From VXNE01 sp965248075 (GTDB taxonomy: Bacteria > Pseudomonadota > Gammaproteobacteria > Pseudomonadales > Azotimanducaceae), in contig CBDFIL010000002.1 in NCBI GenBank assembly GCA_965248075.1, positions 1-64,000 on the forward strand: DNA of 64,000 nt. Direction: 5' to 3'. Shown here piece after piece: positions 22,798 through 32,165 of this stretch. How positions within the stretch are numbered: position 1 is the stretch's first letter; each line of letters begins with the position of its first letter. The position numbers and the translations under genes are program-made. Under the pieces are notes generated by a model. That model was given only the letters and a program-made list of their open reading frames with translations, did not search any database and was not told where the DNA came from.

Positions 22798-23334
22798 ATG
22801 GCCCTCATCCCGCACGATTGGCGGCCTGCCGCGGCCACCCTGGTTTTCGTGGAACCCGGCAATGGAGTGCTCCTCATCCGCAAGAAACGCGGCCACGGTG
22901 CGGGCAAGGTGAATGCACCGGGCGGTCGCCTGGAGCGCGGGGAGACCCCGGCAGAATGTGCGTGGCGCGAGGTACGCGAGGAGGTCGGGTTGCGTTGCGG
23001 GACGTTGGTGCCGGCCGCACACCTTCGGTTCCATGATCGCGCGGACGGTTACGATGTTCGGGGCTTCGTCTTTCGCACGAACGCCTTCGATGGCACGCCC
23101 GTCGAGACGGATGAGGCCGAACCCTTCTGGTGCGCGTGGGACGTGGTCCCGTACGGAGAGATGTGGCAGGCGGACCGTTACTGGCTGCCATGGGTGCGCG
23201 CGCATGAATCGGTCCGAGGCGACTTCGTCTTCGAGCGCGAGGATCTGGTGTGCCGTTCGGTACGTCCGGTCGCCGCCGGTGCCGAGCGCCGCTTCCTGGT
23301 GGACTTCGGTATGGCAGAGGACTCGGTGACGTGA
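22798..23334 (+). CDS. Nudix hydrolase (MutT/MTH1-like)
   Basis: 178 residues. Hydrolyses nucleoside diphosphate-linked substrates; the closest general type is 8-oxo-dGTP/oxidised nucleotide diphosphatase, though the substrate cannot be fixed from sequence. The complete Nudix box lies at about residues 42-64: GG, five residues, E, then REVREEVGL with all catalytic acidic residues. KVNAPGGRLERGETP resembles the MTH1 segment before the box. The frame is open upstream to 22609, but ATG 22798 begins the beta-strand PAAATLVFV expected for the fold and lies directly after a TATGCT -10 element. Its TGA overlaps the GTG of the next, decayed oxidoreductase, so the two were probably one transcript. Confidence 0.85.
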   Translation: MALIPHDWRPAAATLVFVEPGNGVLLIRKKRGHGAGKVNAPGGRLERGETPAECAWREVREEVGLRCGTLVPAAHLRFHDRADGYDVRGFVFRTNAFDGTPVETDEAEPFWCAWDVVPYGEMWQADRYWLPWVRAHESVRGDFVFEREDLVCRSVRPVAAGAERRFLVDFGMAEDSVT

Positions 23335-23691
23335 AGATCGGTATTTCCATTGCGAGCGCTTATGGGGTCGACGATGCCCGCACGGGCGCGCGGTACATGG
23401 TGGAGCGTGCACGCGGCCCACGCGCGTCCGGACTTCACTCGCTGTTCGTCGGCGACCACCACGCGACACCGGCGCCTTACTACCAGAACTCTTCCGTACA
23501 TCGAGCGGCGCTATCGCGGCTTCGATCCGGCGGCGCTGGTGATCGGGGATGTCTCCGAGGTCTCGGACCGGCTTGCGACCTACGCCGACTTGGGATTCAC
23601 CGACGTCCTCATCCGCAATATCACGAGCGACCAGGGGCAGGCGCTGGCGACTATCGAACGCCTGGCGCAGGTGCGGGAACGATTGGCGTGA
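23331..23691 (+). pseudogene. Luciferase-like (LLM) flavin oxidoreductase with a large internal deletion
   Basis: The frame from GTG 23331 reads KIGISIASAYGVDDARTGA and SGLHSLFVGDHHATPAPYYQN, the N-terminal strand and helix of LLM-class (bacterial luciferase-like) oxidoreductases. Near 23490 it jumps, in another frame, to the family's C-terminal helices (DVSEVSDRLATYADLGFTDV, then ATIERLAQVRERLA, stop 23691). Family members are near 300-350 residues, so about 200 or more are missing, including most of the TIM barrel. The start overlaps the Nudix stop, and an aminotransferase follows after 25 bp. Confidence 0.75.
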
Positions 23692-23716
23692 AGTTCTCCG
23701 ATGAGGTGGCTGCGCC

Positions 23717-24913
23717 GTGACGAGACCCGTCATCGAGGCGCTGGAGCAGAACGGCATCACTCGGGTCGCGTTCGAGCGCCTGGGCGATCCCAAGGTCATC
23801 CCCCTCTGGTTCGGCGAGGGCGACACGACCACGCCGGCCTTCATTCGCGAGGCGGCCAAGAGGGCGCTCGACGAAGGACAGACGTTCTATACGCATACCC
23901 GCGGCACGCCCGTTCTGCGCGAGGCCATCAAACGCTATCTGGACGCCCTCTACGGACTCGACCTCGACCCCGACCGGATCAGCGTTCCCGGCTCCGCGAT
24001 GATGGGGGTCACCATCGCCGCGCAGATGGCGGTGACGACCGGGGACCGCGCCCTGATCGTGAGCCCGCATTGGCCAAACATCGAGATCACGTATCGGGTG
24101 GCAGGCGCCGCAGTGGATGTCGTGCGCCAGCGCGAGACGGAGCATGGCTGGGCGCTGAGCGCTGCCGAGATCATCGCTGCCGTGCGCCCCGGCACGCGCT
24201 CGATGTTCGTCAACTCGCCGTGCAACCCGACCGGTTGGGTCATCCAACGCGACGAGCAGGAGGCGTTGCTCGCGTTCTGCCGCGAACGCGGCATCCTGCT
24301 GATCGCCGACGAGGTCTATCACCGGACCTTCTTCGACGGCCCGCATGCTCCGTCCTTCCTGGAAGTGGCGCGCGACGACGACCCGGTGGTGGTGGTCAAC
24401 GGCTTCTCCGAGGCCTGGGCGATGACCGGCTGGCGGGTCGGCTGGGTCGTCGCGTCCCCACGGCTCTGTACGGCTTGGACGGCGATGTCGGAGTGCTTCA
24501 ACACCGGGGCGACGGTGTTCGCCCAAGCCGGCGGCGTTGCGGCGCTCGAGGGCGGCGAGAAGACCGTGGCAAACCTCCGCGAGCAATACCGCGGCGGTCG
24601 CGCCATCGTCGAACGCTGGCTGTGTGGGCATCCCCTGATCGACCTGCTCGCACCGGCAGGGGCGTTCTACGCCTTTCCGCGGGTACGGGGACTGGCCGAC
24701 AGTCTCGCCTTCGTCCAGGGTGTGCTCGCGGAGGAGGACGTGGGCCTTGCGCCGGGATATGCATTCGGCCCGGGCAACGGGGCGCACTTTCGGCTCTGTT
24801 TCGCGCAGTCCCACGAACGGCTCGAAGAGGGATTGCGCCGGGTGCTGCGCTACCTGGAGCGGCACGCGAACGCACGACCGGCTGGGACGGACCTCTTGAT
24901 GGGCGGGCCTTGA
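23717..24913 (+). CDS. Class I/II aminotransferase-fold protein lacking the catalytic lysine
   Basis: 398 residues, fold type I PLP enzyme. The GTG start has GAGG about 9 bases upstream. Visible family landmarks: the N-terminal substrate loop (FGEGDTTTP), the cofactor-binding SPCNPTGW (Asn170), ADEVYH (Asp198, Tyr201) and the TGWR Arg240. The Schiff-base lysine expected in NGFSKAWAMTGW is Glu232 (FSEAWAMTGW; codon GAG, one base from AAG). Known members need this lysine for transamination. Either this protein has lost transaminase activity, uses PLP differently, or the base is wrong. It lies in a row with the Nudix gene and LLM remnant; substrate unknown. Confidence 0.8.
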   Translation: MTRPVIEALEQNGITRVAFERLGDPKVIPLWFGEGDTTTPAFIREAAKRALDEGQTFYTHTRGTPVLREAIKRYLDALYGLDLDPDRISVPGSAMMGVTIAAQMAVTTGDRALIVSPHWPNIEITYRVAGAAVDVVRQRETEHGWALSAAEIIAAVRPGTRSMFVNSPCNPTGWVIQRDEQEALLAFCRERGILLIADEVYHRTFFDGPHAPSFLEVARDDDPVVVVNGFSEAWAMTGWRVGWVVASPRLCTAWTAMSECFNTGATVFAQAGGVAALEGGEKTVANLREQYRGGRAIVERWLCGHPLIDLLAPAGAFYAFPRVRGLADSLAFVQGVLAEEDVGLAPGYAFGPGNGAHFRLCFAQSHERLEEGLRRVLRYLERHANARPAGTDLLMGGP

Positions 24914-25061
24914 TGCAGGGAGAGAAGCGATGGCTCGTCACGGGCGTCCTCGGGCCGTGCTCGCGGGTTTGGAAGAGTGGCCACTCCCGGCACTCCGCTC
25001 CGGCCGGTGTGGCGACCGTCGACCTGCTCGTCCCGCTGCCCTGAGCGCTACTCCTCGCCGG

Positions 25062-25090
25062 TTGGCCGCCGCTCCGCCCGGCGCTATGCT
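25062..25090 (+). promoter_or_regulatory. Sigma70-type promoter
   Basis: TTGGCC (25062-25067), a 17-bp spacer and TATGCT (25085-25090). It lies about 30 bp before the GTG start of the exported LamG-like gene. The rest of 24914-25061 has no gene I can support. Confidence 0.5.
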
Positions 25091-25119
25091 CCCGGGCTCC
25101 TCTCTTGCGGAGTGTCCTG

Positions 25120-25779
25120 GTGAACCGAATCCTGCTCTCGGCTGTCGCGGCGATGTTGGCCGTGGCCTCCGTTCACGCTGCCGAGATTGCTCTGGACGAT
25201 CTGGGGGCACTGCAGTTTCGTCATGCTGCGGGGAGCTTCACAACCTTCAAGGGCCATCCGGCCCTGCAGGTCGTTGGGCCGATGACTCGCGCCGAGGACA
25301 AGCTGGTTCTCGTGGGGGCGGAACTTGCGAACGGCACGATCGAAGTCGAGCTGTCCGGGGGCGTCCAGAAGGGTGCAGTGGCCGCTGCACGGGGATTCGT
25401 GGGCCTCGCCTTCCACGTCCAGGAGGGTGGCGAGAGATTCGAGGCGTTTTATCTGCGCCCGACGAACGGCCGTGCCGAGGACCAGGAACGGCGCAACCAT
25501 TCGAGCCAGTACATCTCGTTTCCGGACCATCCCTGGCGCCAGCTGCGCGAGGCGACGCCGGGCAGGTACGAGGCCTACGTGGATCTCCTGCCGGACGAGT
25601 GGACCCGCGTCAAGATTACGATGAGCGACGCACGGGCCCGGCTGTTCGTGCATGGGAACGAACAGCCGACGCTGGTCGTCAACGACCTGAAGTTGGGTGA
25701 GACCTCCGGCGGCGTGGCCCTGTGGGTCGGGCCGGGGACAGTCGCACACTTCAGGGATTTGCGGGTGACCGCGGACTGA
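25120..25779 (+). CDS. Exported LamG/concanavalin-like (DUF1080-type) protein
   Basis: 219 residues. GTG 25120 was chosen because GGAG lies 8 bases upstream and it gives a clean signal peptide (RILLSAVAAMLAVASVHAAE, cut after HAA). The alternative TTG at 25105 only adds five residues. The mature part has the alternating strands of a jelly-roll: FKGHPALQVVG, NGTIEVELSGG, GFVGLAFHVQEGGERFEAFY, EWTRVKITMSDARARLFVH and GGVALWVGPGTVAHF. This is the pattern of the 3-keto-disaccharide hydrolase/LamG-type domain. It could bind or cleave a glycan in the periplasm; no catalytic residues can be asserted. A monocistronic unit with its own promoter appears likely. Confidence 0.65.
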   Translation: MNRILLSAVAAMLAVASVHAAEIALDDLGALQFRHAAGSFTTFKGHPALQVVGPMTRAEDKLVLVGAELANGTIEVELSGGVQKGAVAAARGFVGLAFHVQEGGERFEAFYLRPTNGRAEDQERRNHSSQYISFPDHPWRQLREATPGRYEAYVDLLPDEWTRVKITMSDARARLFVHGNEQPTLVVNDLKLGETSGGVALWVGPGTVAHFRDLRVTAD

Positions 25780-25847
25780 GTGGCTGTCGTGGGCCAACGC
25801 GGGCGCGCCGACCCCAGTCGGCTCAGACGCGTCACGATCCGGCGCTG

Positions 25848-28800
25848 ATGCGCCCCCTGTCGCTGGACCTCGAGGTCGGCAAGGGAACCGGCCGCATTCA
25901 CGCGTTCGCCGCGATCCTTGGCGACGGCAAGTCGCTTACCCGCGGCGGCCTGCGCGCGCGACAGGTGGCGGAGGCCCTGGGTGAGCTCGACGAATTCGCC
26001 GACGGAGCGGATTGCCTGCTCGGGCACAATCTGATCGCCTTCGACATTCCGCACCTGCGCGCCGCGGCGCCCGATCTTGGACTGCTCAACCTTCCGGCCC
26101 TGGATACCCTGCTGCTCAGTCCACTGGCCTTTCCGGCGAATCCCTACCATCACCTCGTCAAGCACTATCGGGAACCGGCGCTGGTGCGCGGGCAGATCAA
26201 CGATCCCGAACTCGATGCCCGGGCGACGCTCGTGCTCTTTGCCGACGCAACCGACGCCCTTCGCGAAGCCGATGTCGATCTGACGCTGGCCTGGCATTGG
26301 CTGATTGCCGGGTCGTCCCACGGTGCCGCCTTCGACGACTTCTTCGCCGCCCTGCGGGGCCGACCCCGACCGACCGAGGCCGAGGCGCGAGCGAGCATCA
26401 ACCGCAGCCTGGCCGGCGCCGTCTGCGAGACCTGGAAGCGGGAGGCCGTCGCGAGCGAACGGGACGGCTGGCCACTGGCGTACGCGTTGGCCTGGTTGTC
26501 CGTCGCCGGTGGCACCTCCGTGATGCCGCCCTGGGTGCGCCACCAGTTCCCCGCGGCGGGATTGCTGGTGCGCCGCCTGCGCGACAGCGCCTGCACGGCG
26601 CCCGCTTGCGCCTGGTGCCGGAAGCGGCACGACGCAACGGCGGAACTCAAACGCTGGTTCGGCTACGACAGTTTCCGCCCGCAGCCGCCGACCGACGACG
26701 GTCGGCCGATGCAGCAGGAGATCGTGAAGGCCGCGATGGCCGGCGATCCCGTCCTCGGCATCCTCCCCACCGGCGCCGGGAAGTCCCTGTGCTATCAGGT
26801 GCCCGCACTGTCCCGCTACGACAAGACCGGTGCGCTCACGGTGGTGATTTCCCCCCTGGTGGCACTGATGGCCGATCAGGTCGCGGGTCTCGAAGCGCGC
26901 GGGATCGGCTCCTGCGTCACGGTCAACGGCACGTTGTCGATGCCGGAGCGGGCGGACGCGCTCGACCGGGTGCGGCTGGGGGGAGCCGCCATCCTGCTCA
27001 TCTCTCCGGAGCAACTGCGCAATCTGTCCCTGCGGCGCACGCTCGCGCAGCGGGAGATCGGTGCGTGGGTGCTGGATGAGGCTCATTGCCTGTCCCGTTG
27101 GGGACACGATTTCCGTCCCGACTACCGTTACGTCGGTCGCTTCATCCGCGAGCGTGCAGGGGAGGGGACTCCACCGCCGGTGATGTGCCTGACGGCCACC
27201 GCCAAGCCCGATGTGATCCGGGACATCGGCGACTACTTCCGCGAGCATCTGGGCATCGAGTTCACGACCTTCAACGGCGGCGCCCGGCGGGAGAACCTTG
27301 ATTTCGTCGTGGCCCCCACCGAGCCGGCGCGCAAGTTCGACGACATCCATCGGGTTCTGACGACAGACCTTCCGCCCGAGCGACCGGGCGGCGCCATCGT
27401 CTATTGCGCGACGCGCCGACAGTGCGAGGAGGTCGCGGAGTACCTCCACCGCAAGGGAATGGCGGCCGGTCACTTCCATGCGGGACTGCCTCCGGAGACC
27501 AGGAAGGCCACGCAGCAGCGCTTCATCGAGGGCGAGTTGCGCGTGATGGTCGCCACGAATGCGTTTGGAATGGGCATCGACAAGCCGGATGTGCGGCTGG
27601 TGATTCACGCGGACATTCCGGGCTCTCTCGAAAACTACCTCCAGGAGGCTGGCCGCGCCGGGCGCGACCGGCAGTTTGCCCGGTGCGTGCTGCTCTACAC
27701 GCCGGAAGACCTGGAACGCCAGTTCGGGATGTCGGCGCGTTCGCGCCTCACGCGGCGGGAAATCCACGGCATCCTGCGTGCGTTGCGCAACCTGGACCGG
27801 AAGGGTCGCCTGGGCGGCGAGGTTGTGGCCACGCCCGGCGAAGTCCTGGTCGAGGACGACGAAGACGCGTTCGAGCGGGACAGCACCACGGACGATACGC
27901 GCGTGAAGACGGCGGTCGCCTGGCTGGAAGACGCGACGTTGCTGAGCCGGGAAGAGAATCGCACGCAGGTGTTTCCTTCTTCGCTGCGGGTGGGTTCGGT
28001 GGACGAAGCGCGCACTCGCCTCGCGGCGCGCCGGAACGTGAGCGCGGAGCGACGCGCGATCCTGTTGCGCCTGATCACGGCCTTGATCCAGGCGGACGCG
28101 GACGAGGGCGTTTCCACGGATGACCTGATGGGGGTCACCGGGCTCAGCTCGGAAGGTGTCCGCCATGCCATGCACGACCTCGAGCAGTTGGGACTCGCCA
28201 CGAACGACACGGCGCTAACGGCTTTCGTGCATGCCGGCGTCGGTCACTCTTCCCTTCGACGGTTGCAGGAGTCGGCGGAACTGGAAGCCGGGCTGATCGC
28301 GCACATGCGGGAGTCGTCCCCGGACCTTGAGAAGGGTGTCGCCTCGGTCCTGCATCTGCGCGTCGCGGCGCAGACTCTGAAGAATGCGGCGTTGGCCAAC
28401 GCCCTGCCCGGGAGACTGCTGCGGATTCTGCGCAGCATTTCGCAGGACGGTCGTGGCGACGAAGGCGCCGAAGAGGGCTCGGGTGGCAGCGTCGACCTGC
28501 ACAACCAGGGCGGCGAGACCGTCACCGTGACGCTGCGGCGACGTTGGACTGCGTTGCAGCACACCGCCGAGATCCGTCGCCATGCCGGCGCCATCCTGCT
28601 CGACCACCTGCTTGCGGCGCTACCGGCCGGCGTCAGCGGCACCGACCTGCTCGCCGAGACGACGCTCGGCAGGCTCAGGACGGCGCTCGGCGACGATCTC
28701 GTCATGAGGAGCGAGAACCGCGATCTCGGCAAACTGCTGGACCGCTCGTTGCTGTGGCTGCATGAGCAGGAAGTGATAAGGCTGAACAGGGGCCTTGCAG

Positions 28801-31028
28801 TATTCCGGCCGGCGATGACCATCCGCCTCGGACAACAGCCGGAGTCGGCGCCGTGGCGTGGCTTCGCGAGTACGGACTTCGAACCGTTGGCGCTGCACTA
28901 CCGCGAACAGGTCCTGCAGATTCACGTGATGGCGGAGTTCGCGACGCGGGGCCTGGCCGCCATGGCCGATGCGGTGCGGTTGGCCATGGACTATTTCGCC
29001 CTGGAGCGGGAGGAGTTCCTCAAGCGTTGGCTGCCCGAGACGGACACGGCCCGTCAGGCCACCCCGGAAACCTGGCGTGCCATTGTGGAAGGCTTGAGTC
29101 CGGCGCAGCGGCGCATCGTTGCCGACGACCGCGAACAGACCAACGTCCTGGTGCTCGCCGGCCCGGGGTCGGGCAAGACCCGTGTGCTCGTGCACCGGAT
29201 CGGCTACCTGCTGCGCATTCGGCGCGAAGACCCGCGCGGCGTCCTGGCGCTCGCCTACAACCGACATGCCGCCGTCCAGATTCGCCGTCGCCTGACGGAA
29301 CTCGTGGGCGATGACGCTCGACGCGTGACCGTGCTCACCTGCCACGCGCTGGCGATGCGGCTGGTCGGCGCGAGCTTTGCCGCTCTGCCGACGGCGCCGG
29401 AGAAGGATCCTGCGGAGGACCCCTTTGCGCAGGTACTGCGCGAGGCCGTGGCTCTGCTTCGCGGAGCCGGATGGTCGGCGGACGAGGCGGACACGCAGCG
29501 CGAACGACTGTTGGCGGGATTTCGATGGATTCTCGTGGACGAGTACCAGGACATCGACCGGGACCAGTACGACCTCGTTTCGGCCCTGGCGGGACGCACC
29601 CTCGATGACAAGGACAGCAGGCTCAGCCTGTTTGCCGTGGGCGACGACGACCAGAACATCTACGGCTTTGCGGGTGCCTCGGTGGAGTACATCCGCCGCT
29701 TCCATGCGGACTACGACGCGCGTCCAAGTTGGCTGGTCGAGAACTATCGCTCGACAGCGCACATCATCGACGCGTCGAACGCGTTGATCGAACCCGCCAG
29801 GGAGCGGATGAAGGTCGACCGCCCCATCGGGATCAACCTGGATCGAAGGCGGAAGGCGTCCGGTGGGGACTGGGAGGCGATTGATCCCGTCGGCCGAGGC
29901 CGGGTCCAGATACTCCCTGCCGGTACGGACAACACCACTCAGGCGATGGCGGTGGTTGCGGAGTTGCGGCGGCTGCAGGCGTTGGCCGCGGAGGCAGGGG
30001 AATGGAATTGGCGGCGGTGCGCGGTCATTGCGCGGCATTGGGAGACCCTGGAACCGCTACGGAGCCTGTGCGAGCTGGAAGGCATCCCGGTGCAGGTGGC
30101 CCGTGAAGATGCCGCGTATTTCTGGCGGTTGCGCGAGACCCGACGACTACGCGCGTGGTTGGAGGGTCTTGCGCAGCGCCTGGTGGACGCGGCGGGGCTG
30201 GAGGCATGGGCGGAGAGAGAACCCGACACCAGGTGGATGGAGATGTTGCGGGAGGCCATCGAGGAGTTTCGGCTCGAAGCGGGTGACGCGGAAGTCCCGA
30301 CCGAGGGCTTTGTCGAGTGGTTGGCGGAGTGGGGCCGGGAGCAGCGGCGGCGTCAGACCGGTCTGTTGCTGCTCACGGCCCACCGTGCCAAGGGCCTGGA
30401 GTTCGACCATGTCGTCGTGTTGGACGGCGACTGGCGCAGCGCTGGAAGCGGCGAGGATCCCGACGCCTGGAGACGGTTGTTCTACGTCGCCATGACCCGG
30501 GCAAGGAAGACCCTGACACTCGCGCGATTCGCTCAGTCGGGTCGTTACCACGCGCGGGACCCGCTGGAGCTACGGGATGCGCCCCCGGTCCAGCCCATCC
30601 CGGAACTGCGCGACAGCCCCGCCGTGCACCATCGGCCGTTCACGGCGTTGCCCGCGCCGCCGCCCGAGGCGGAGCGGCGTTGGGCGGCACTCTCCTTGCG
30701 GGACATCGACCTGAGCTTTCCGGGCCGCCTTCCCGCGGGGAACCCGATACACTCCGACATTCGCGGCCTCGTGCCCGGCGACGAGCTCTCGCTGCGTACG
30801 GACAGATCCCCGTGGGAAGTGACGACGCCGCAGGGACGCACGGTGGGCCGTCTGGCGAGAAGTTTCGAATCGTCGGGCCGGGTCCACTCCGCGCGCGTGC
30901 GTGCGGTGGTTATCTGGCAGAGGGCGGACAGCGCGCCGGAATACCAGAACAGCCTTCGCTGCGATGAGTGGGAGGTCGTGGTTCCCGAACTGGTCTTCGA
31001 GGGTACCTCCAATGCACCCAATGCATAA
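25848..31028 (+). CDS. Exonuclease-RecQ-UvrD triple-fusion DNA helicase
   Basis: 1726 residues. ATG 25848 starts directly at the exonuclease motif. Domains: DEDD-type 3'-5' exonuclease (D7 and E9 in LSLDLEVG, GHNLIAFDIPHL near 57-68, DPELDARATLVL near 122); RecQ-type SF2 helicase with Walker A LPTGAGKSLCYQ (about 305), DEAH (about 409), LTATAK, FGMGIDKPDVR and QEAGRAGRDRQ (about 600); RecQ C-terminal/winged-helix-like part; then an SF1 UvrD/Rep helicase with Walker A AGPGSGKTRV (about 1104), DEYQDIDRDQ (about 1230), GDDDQNIYGFAGA, ENYRST and TAHRAKGLEFDHV (about 1510). All key motifs look intact. Role: unwinding and trimming of DNA, in recombination, repair or possibly defence. A tail of about 150 residues after 1580 is unassigned. 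Confidence 0.9.
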   Translation: MRPLSLDLEVGKGTGRIHAFAAILGDGKSLTRGGLRARQVAEALGELDEFADGADCLLGHNLIAFDIPHLRAAAPDLGLLNLPALDTLLLSPLAFPANPYHHLVKHYREPALVRGQINDPELDARATLVLFADATDALREADVDLTLAWHWLIAGSSHGAAFDDFFAALRGRPRPTEAEARASINRSLAGAVCETWKREAVASERDGWPLAYALAWLSVAGGTSVMPPWVRHQFPAAGLLVRRLRDSACTAPACAWCRKRHDATAELKRWFGYDSFRPQPPTDDGRPMQQEIVKAAMAGDPVLGILPTGAGKSLCYQVPALSRYDKTGALTVVISPLVALMADQVAGLEARGIGSCVTVNGTLSMPERADALDRVRLGGAAILLISPEQLRNLSLRRTLAQREIGAWVLDEAHCLSRWGHDFRPDYRYVGRFIRERAGEGTPPPVMCLTATAKPDVIRDIGDYFREHLGIEFTTFNGGARRENLDFVVAPTEPARKFDDIHRVLTTDLPPERPGGAIVYCATRRQCEEVAEYLHRKGMAAGHFHAGLPPETRKATQQRFIEGELRVMVATNAFGMGIDKPDVRLVIHADIPGSLENYLQEAGRAGRDRQFARCVLLYTPEDLERQFGMSARSRLTRREIHGILRALRNLDRKGRLGGEVVATPGEVLVEDDEDAFERDSTTDDTRVKTAVAWLEDATLLSREENRTQVFPSSLRVGSVDEARTRLAARRNVSAERRAILLRLITALIQADADEGVSTDDLMGVTGLSSEGVRHAMHDLEQLGLATNDTALTAFVHAGVGHSSLRRLQESAELEAGLIAHMRESSPDLEKGVASVLHLRVAAQTLKNAALANALPGRLLRILRSISQDGRGDEGAEEGSGGSVDLHNQGGETVTVTLRRRWTALQHTAEIRRHAGAILLDHLLAALPAGVSGTDLLAETTLGRLRTALGDDLVMRSENRDLGKLLDRSLLWLHEQEVIRLNRGLAVFRPAMTIRLGQQPESAPWRGFASTDFEPLALHYREQVLQIHVMAEFATRGLAAMADAVRLAMDYFALEREEFLKRWLPETDTARQATPETWRAIVEGLSPAQRRIVADDREQTNVLVLAGPGSGKTRVLVHRIGYLLRIRREDPRGVLALAYNRHAAVQIRRRLTELVGDDARRVTVLTCHALAMRLVGASFAALPTAPEKDPAEDPFAQVLREAVALLRGAGWSADEADTQRERLLAGFRWILVDEYQDIDRDQYDLVSALAGRTLDDKDSRLSLFAVGDDDQNIYGFAGASVEYIRRFHADYDARPSWLVENYRSTAHIIDASNALIEPARERMKVDRPIGINLDRRRKASGGDWEAIDPVGRGRVQILPAGTDNTTQAMAVVAELRRLQALAAEAGEWNWRRCAVIARHWETLEPLRSLCELEGIPVQVAREDAAYFWRLRETRRLRAWLEGLAQRLVDAAGLEAWAEREPDTRWMEMLREAIEEFRLEAGDAEVPTEGFVEWLAEWGREQRRRQTGLLLLTAHRAKGLEFDHVVVLDGDWRSAGSGEDPDAWRRLFYVAMTRARKTLTLARFAQSGRYHARDPLELRDAPPVQPIPELRDSPAVHHRPFTALPAPPPEAERRWAALSLRDIDLSFPGRLPAGNPIHSDIRGLVPGDELSLRTDRSPWEVTTPQGRTVGRLARSFESSGRVHSARVRAVVIWQRADSAPEYQNSLRCDEWEVVVPELVFEGTSNAPNA

Positions 31029-31121
31029 GTGCGGCGTGGTGGCTTGCCTGCGGGTACGTCGCCTTCACGGGCCGGCCAATAGCTCACGCCGTCTTGGTGG
31101 TGTGCGCGGAGCCACGGCGCC

Positions 31122-32144
31122 ATGACGGATACCGGGGCCTTCGTCGCGGCGCTCCCGAAGGCCGAGCTGCACCTGCACATCGAGGGCACGCTCGAGCCGG
31201 AGCTGGCCTTCGCGCTCGCCGAACGCAACGGCGTAAGACTCCCCTACGCTTCTGTCGAGGCGCTGCGCGCCGCCTACCGTTTCGCGAACCTGCAGGATTT
31301 CCTCGACGTCTACTACACGGGCGCGAGCGTGCTGATCGAGCAGCGCGACTTCCGCGACCTGACCTGGGCCTATCTCGTCCGCGCGCACGCCGACAACGTG
31401 CGGCACGCCGAGATCTTCTTCGATCCGCAGACGCATACCGCGCGCGGCGTGCCTTTCGAGGCCGTGGTGGAAGGCATCTGCGAAGCCCTGCAGCGGGCGC
31501 GCGCCGAGTTCGGACTCAGCTCCCGGCTGATCCTGTGTTTCCTGCGGCACCTCGATGAAGCGGCGGCACAGGAGACCCTGGACGCCGCCATGCCCTACCG
31601 CGACCGGATCGTCGGGGTGGGGCTCGACTCCGCCGAACGAGGCCATCCGCCACGCAAGTTCGCCAGGGTATTTGCCCGTGCGCGGGATGCGGGTTTCGTG
31701 CCGGTGGCGCACGCCGGCGAAGAGGGGCCGGCGGAGTACGTGCGCGAGGCCCTTGACGTGCTTCGCGTCGTGCGCATCGACCACGGCAACAGGGCGCTGG
31801 ACGACGCCGACCTGGTCGCGGAGTTGGCGGCGCGTCGCGTGCCGCTGACGGTGTGTCCCCTGAGCAACGTGCGGCTCTGCGTGGTCGACGACATGGTGCG
31901 GCACCCGCTCGGGCGGATGCTGGAGCGCGGCCTCTTCGTCACCGTGAATTCGGACGATCCGGCGTATTTCGGTGGCTATGTCAACGACAACTACGTCGCG
32001 GTGGCCGAGGCGCTTCACCTGAGTGTCGCCGACCTGGTGCGGCTCGCGCGCAACTCGTTCGAAGCCTCGCTGCTCGAAGACCGCGACAAGCAGAAGCTGA
32101 TCGAGGAACTCGACGCCGTTGCCGCGCGTGCGCCGCGGATCTGA
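31122..32144 (+). CDS. Adenine deaminase (adenosine-deaminase family, type 3)
   Basis: 340 residues. Hydrolytic deamination of adenine to hypoxanthine, purine salvage, cytoplasm. Metal site: HLH at 17-19 (AELHLHIEGTLEPEL), HAGEEGP near 195 and NSDDPAYFGG near 276; the family's Glu follows the HAGEE His. The region FFDPQTHTARGVPFE and CPLSNVRLCV match bacterial adenine deaminases more closely than adenosine deaminases, which is why adenine is preferred as the substrate. Length is normal. It ends 21 bp before the amidase gene, so the two are probably co-transcribed. The start is the first ATG in frame with the family N-terminus. Confidence 0.85.
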   Translation: MTDTGAFVAALPKAELHLHIEGTLEPELAFALAERNGVRLPYASVEALRAAYRFANLQDFLDVYYTGASVLIEQRDFRDLTWAYLVRAHADNVRHAEIFFDPQTHTARGVPFEAVVEGICEALQRARAEFGLSSRLILCFLRHLDEAAAQETLDAAMPYRDRIVGVGLDSAERGHPPRKFARVFARARDAGFVPVAHAGEEGPAEYVREALDVLRVVRIDHGNRALDDADLVAELAARRVPLTVCPLSNVRLCVVDDMVRHPLGRMLERGLFVTVNSDDPAYFGGYVNDNYVAVAEALHLSVADLVRLARNSFEASLLEDRDKQKLIEELDAVAARAPRI

Positions 32145-32165
32145 CGCCTGCCACGGAGACGTCGC

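Noticed and set aside
24913..25044. Short frame starting KRWLVTGVLG, reminiscent of an NAD-dependent epimerase N-terminus
   Set aside because: Similarity covers about ten residues only and is lost at once; too little to call a gene fragment.
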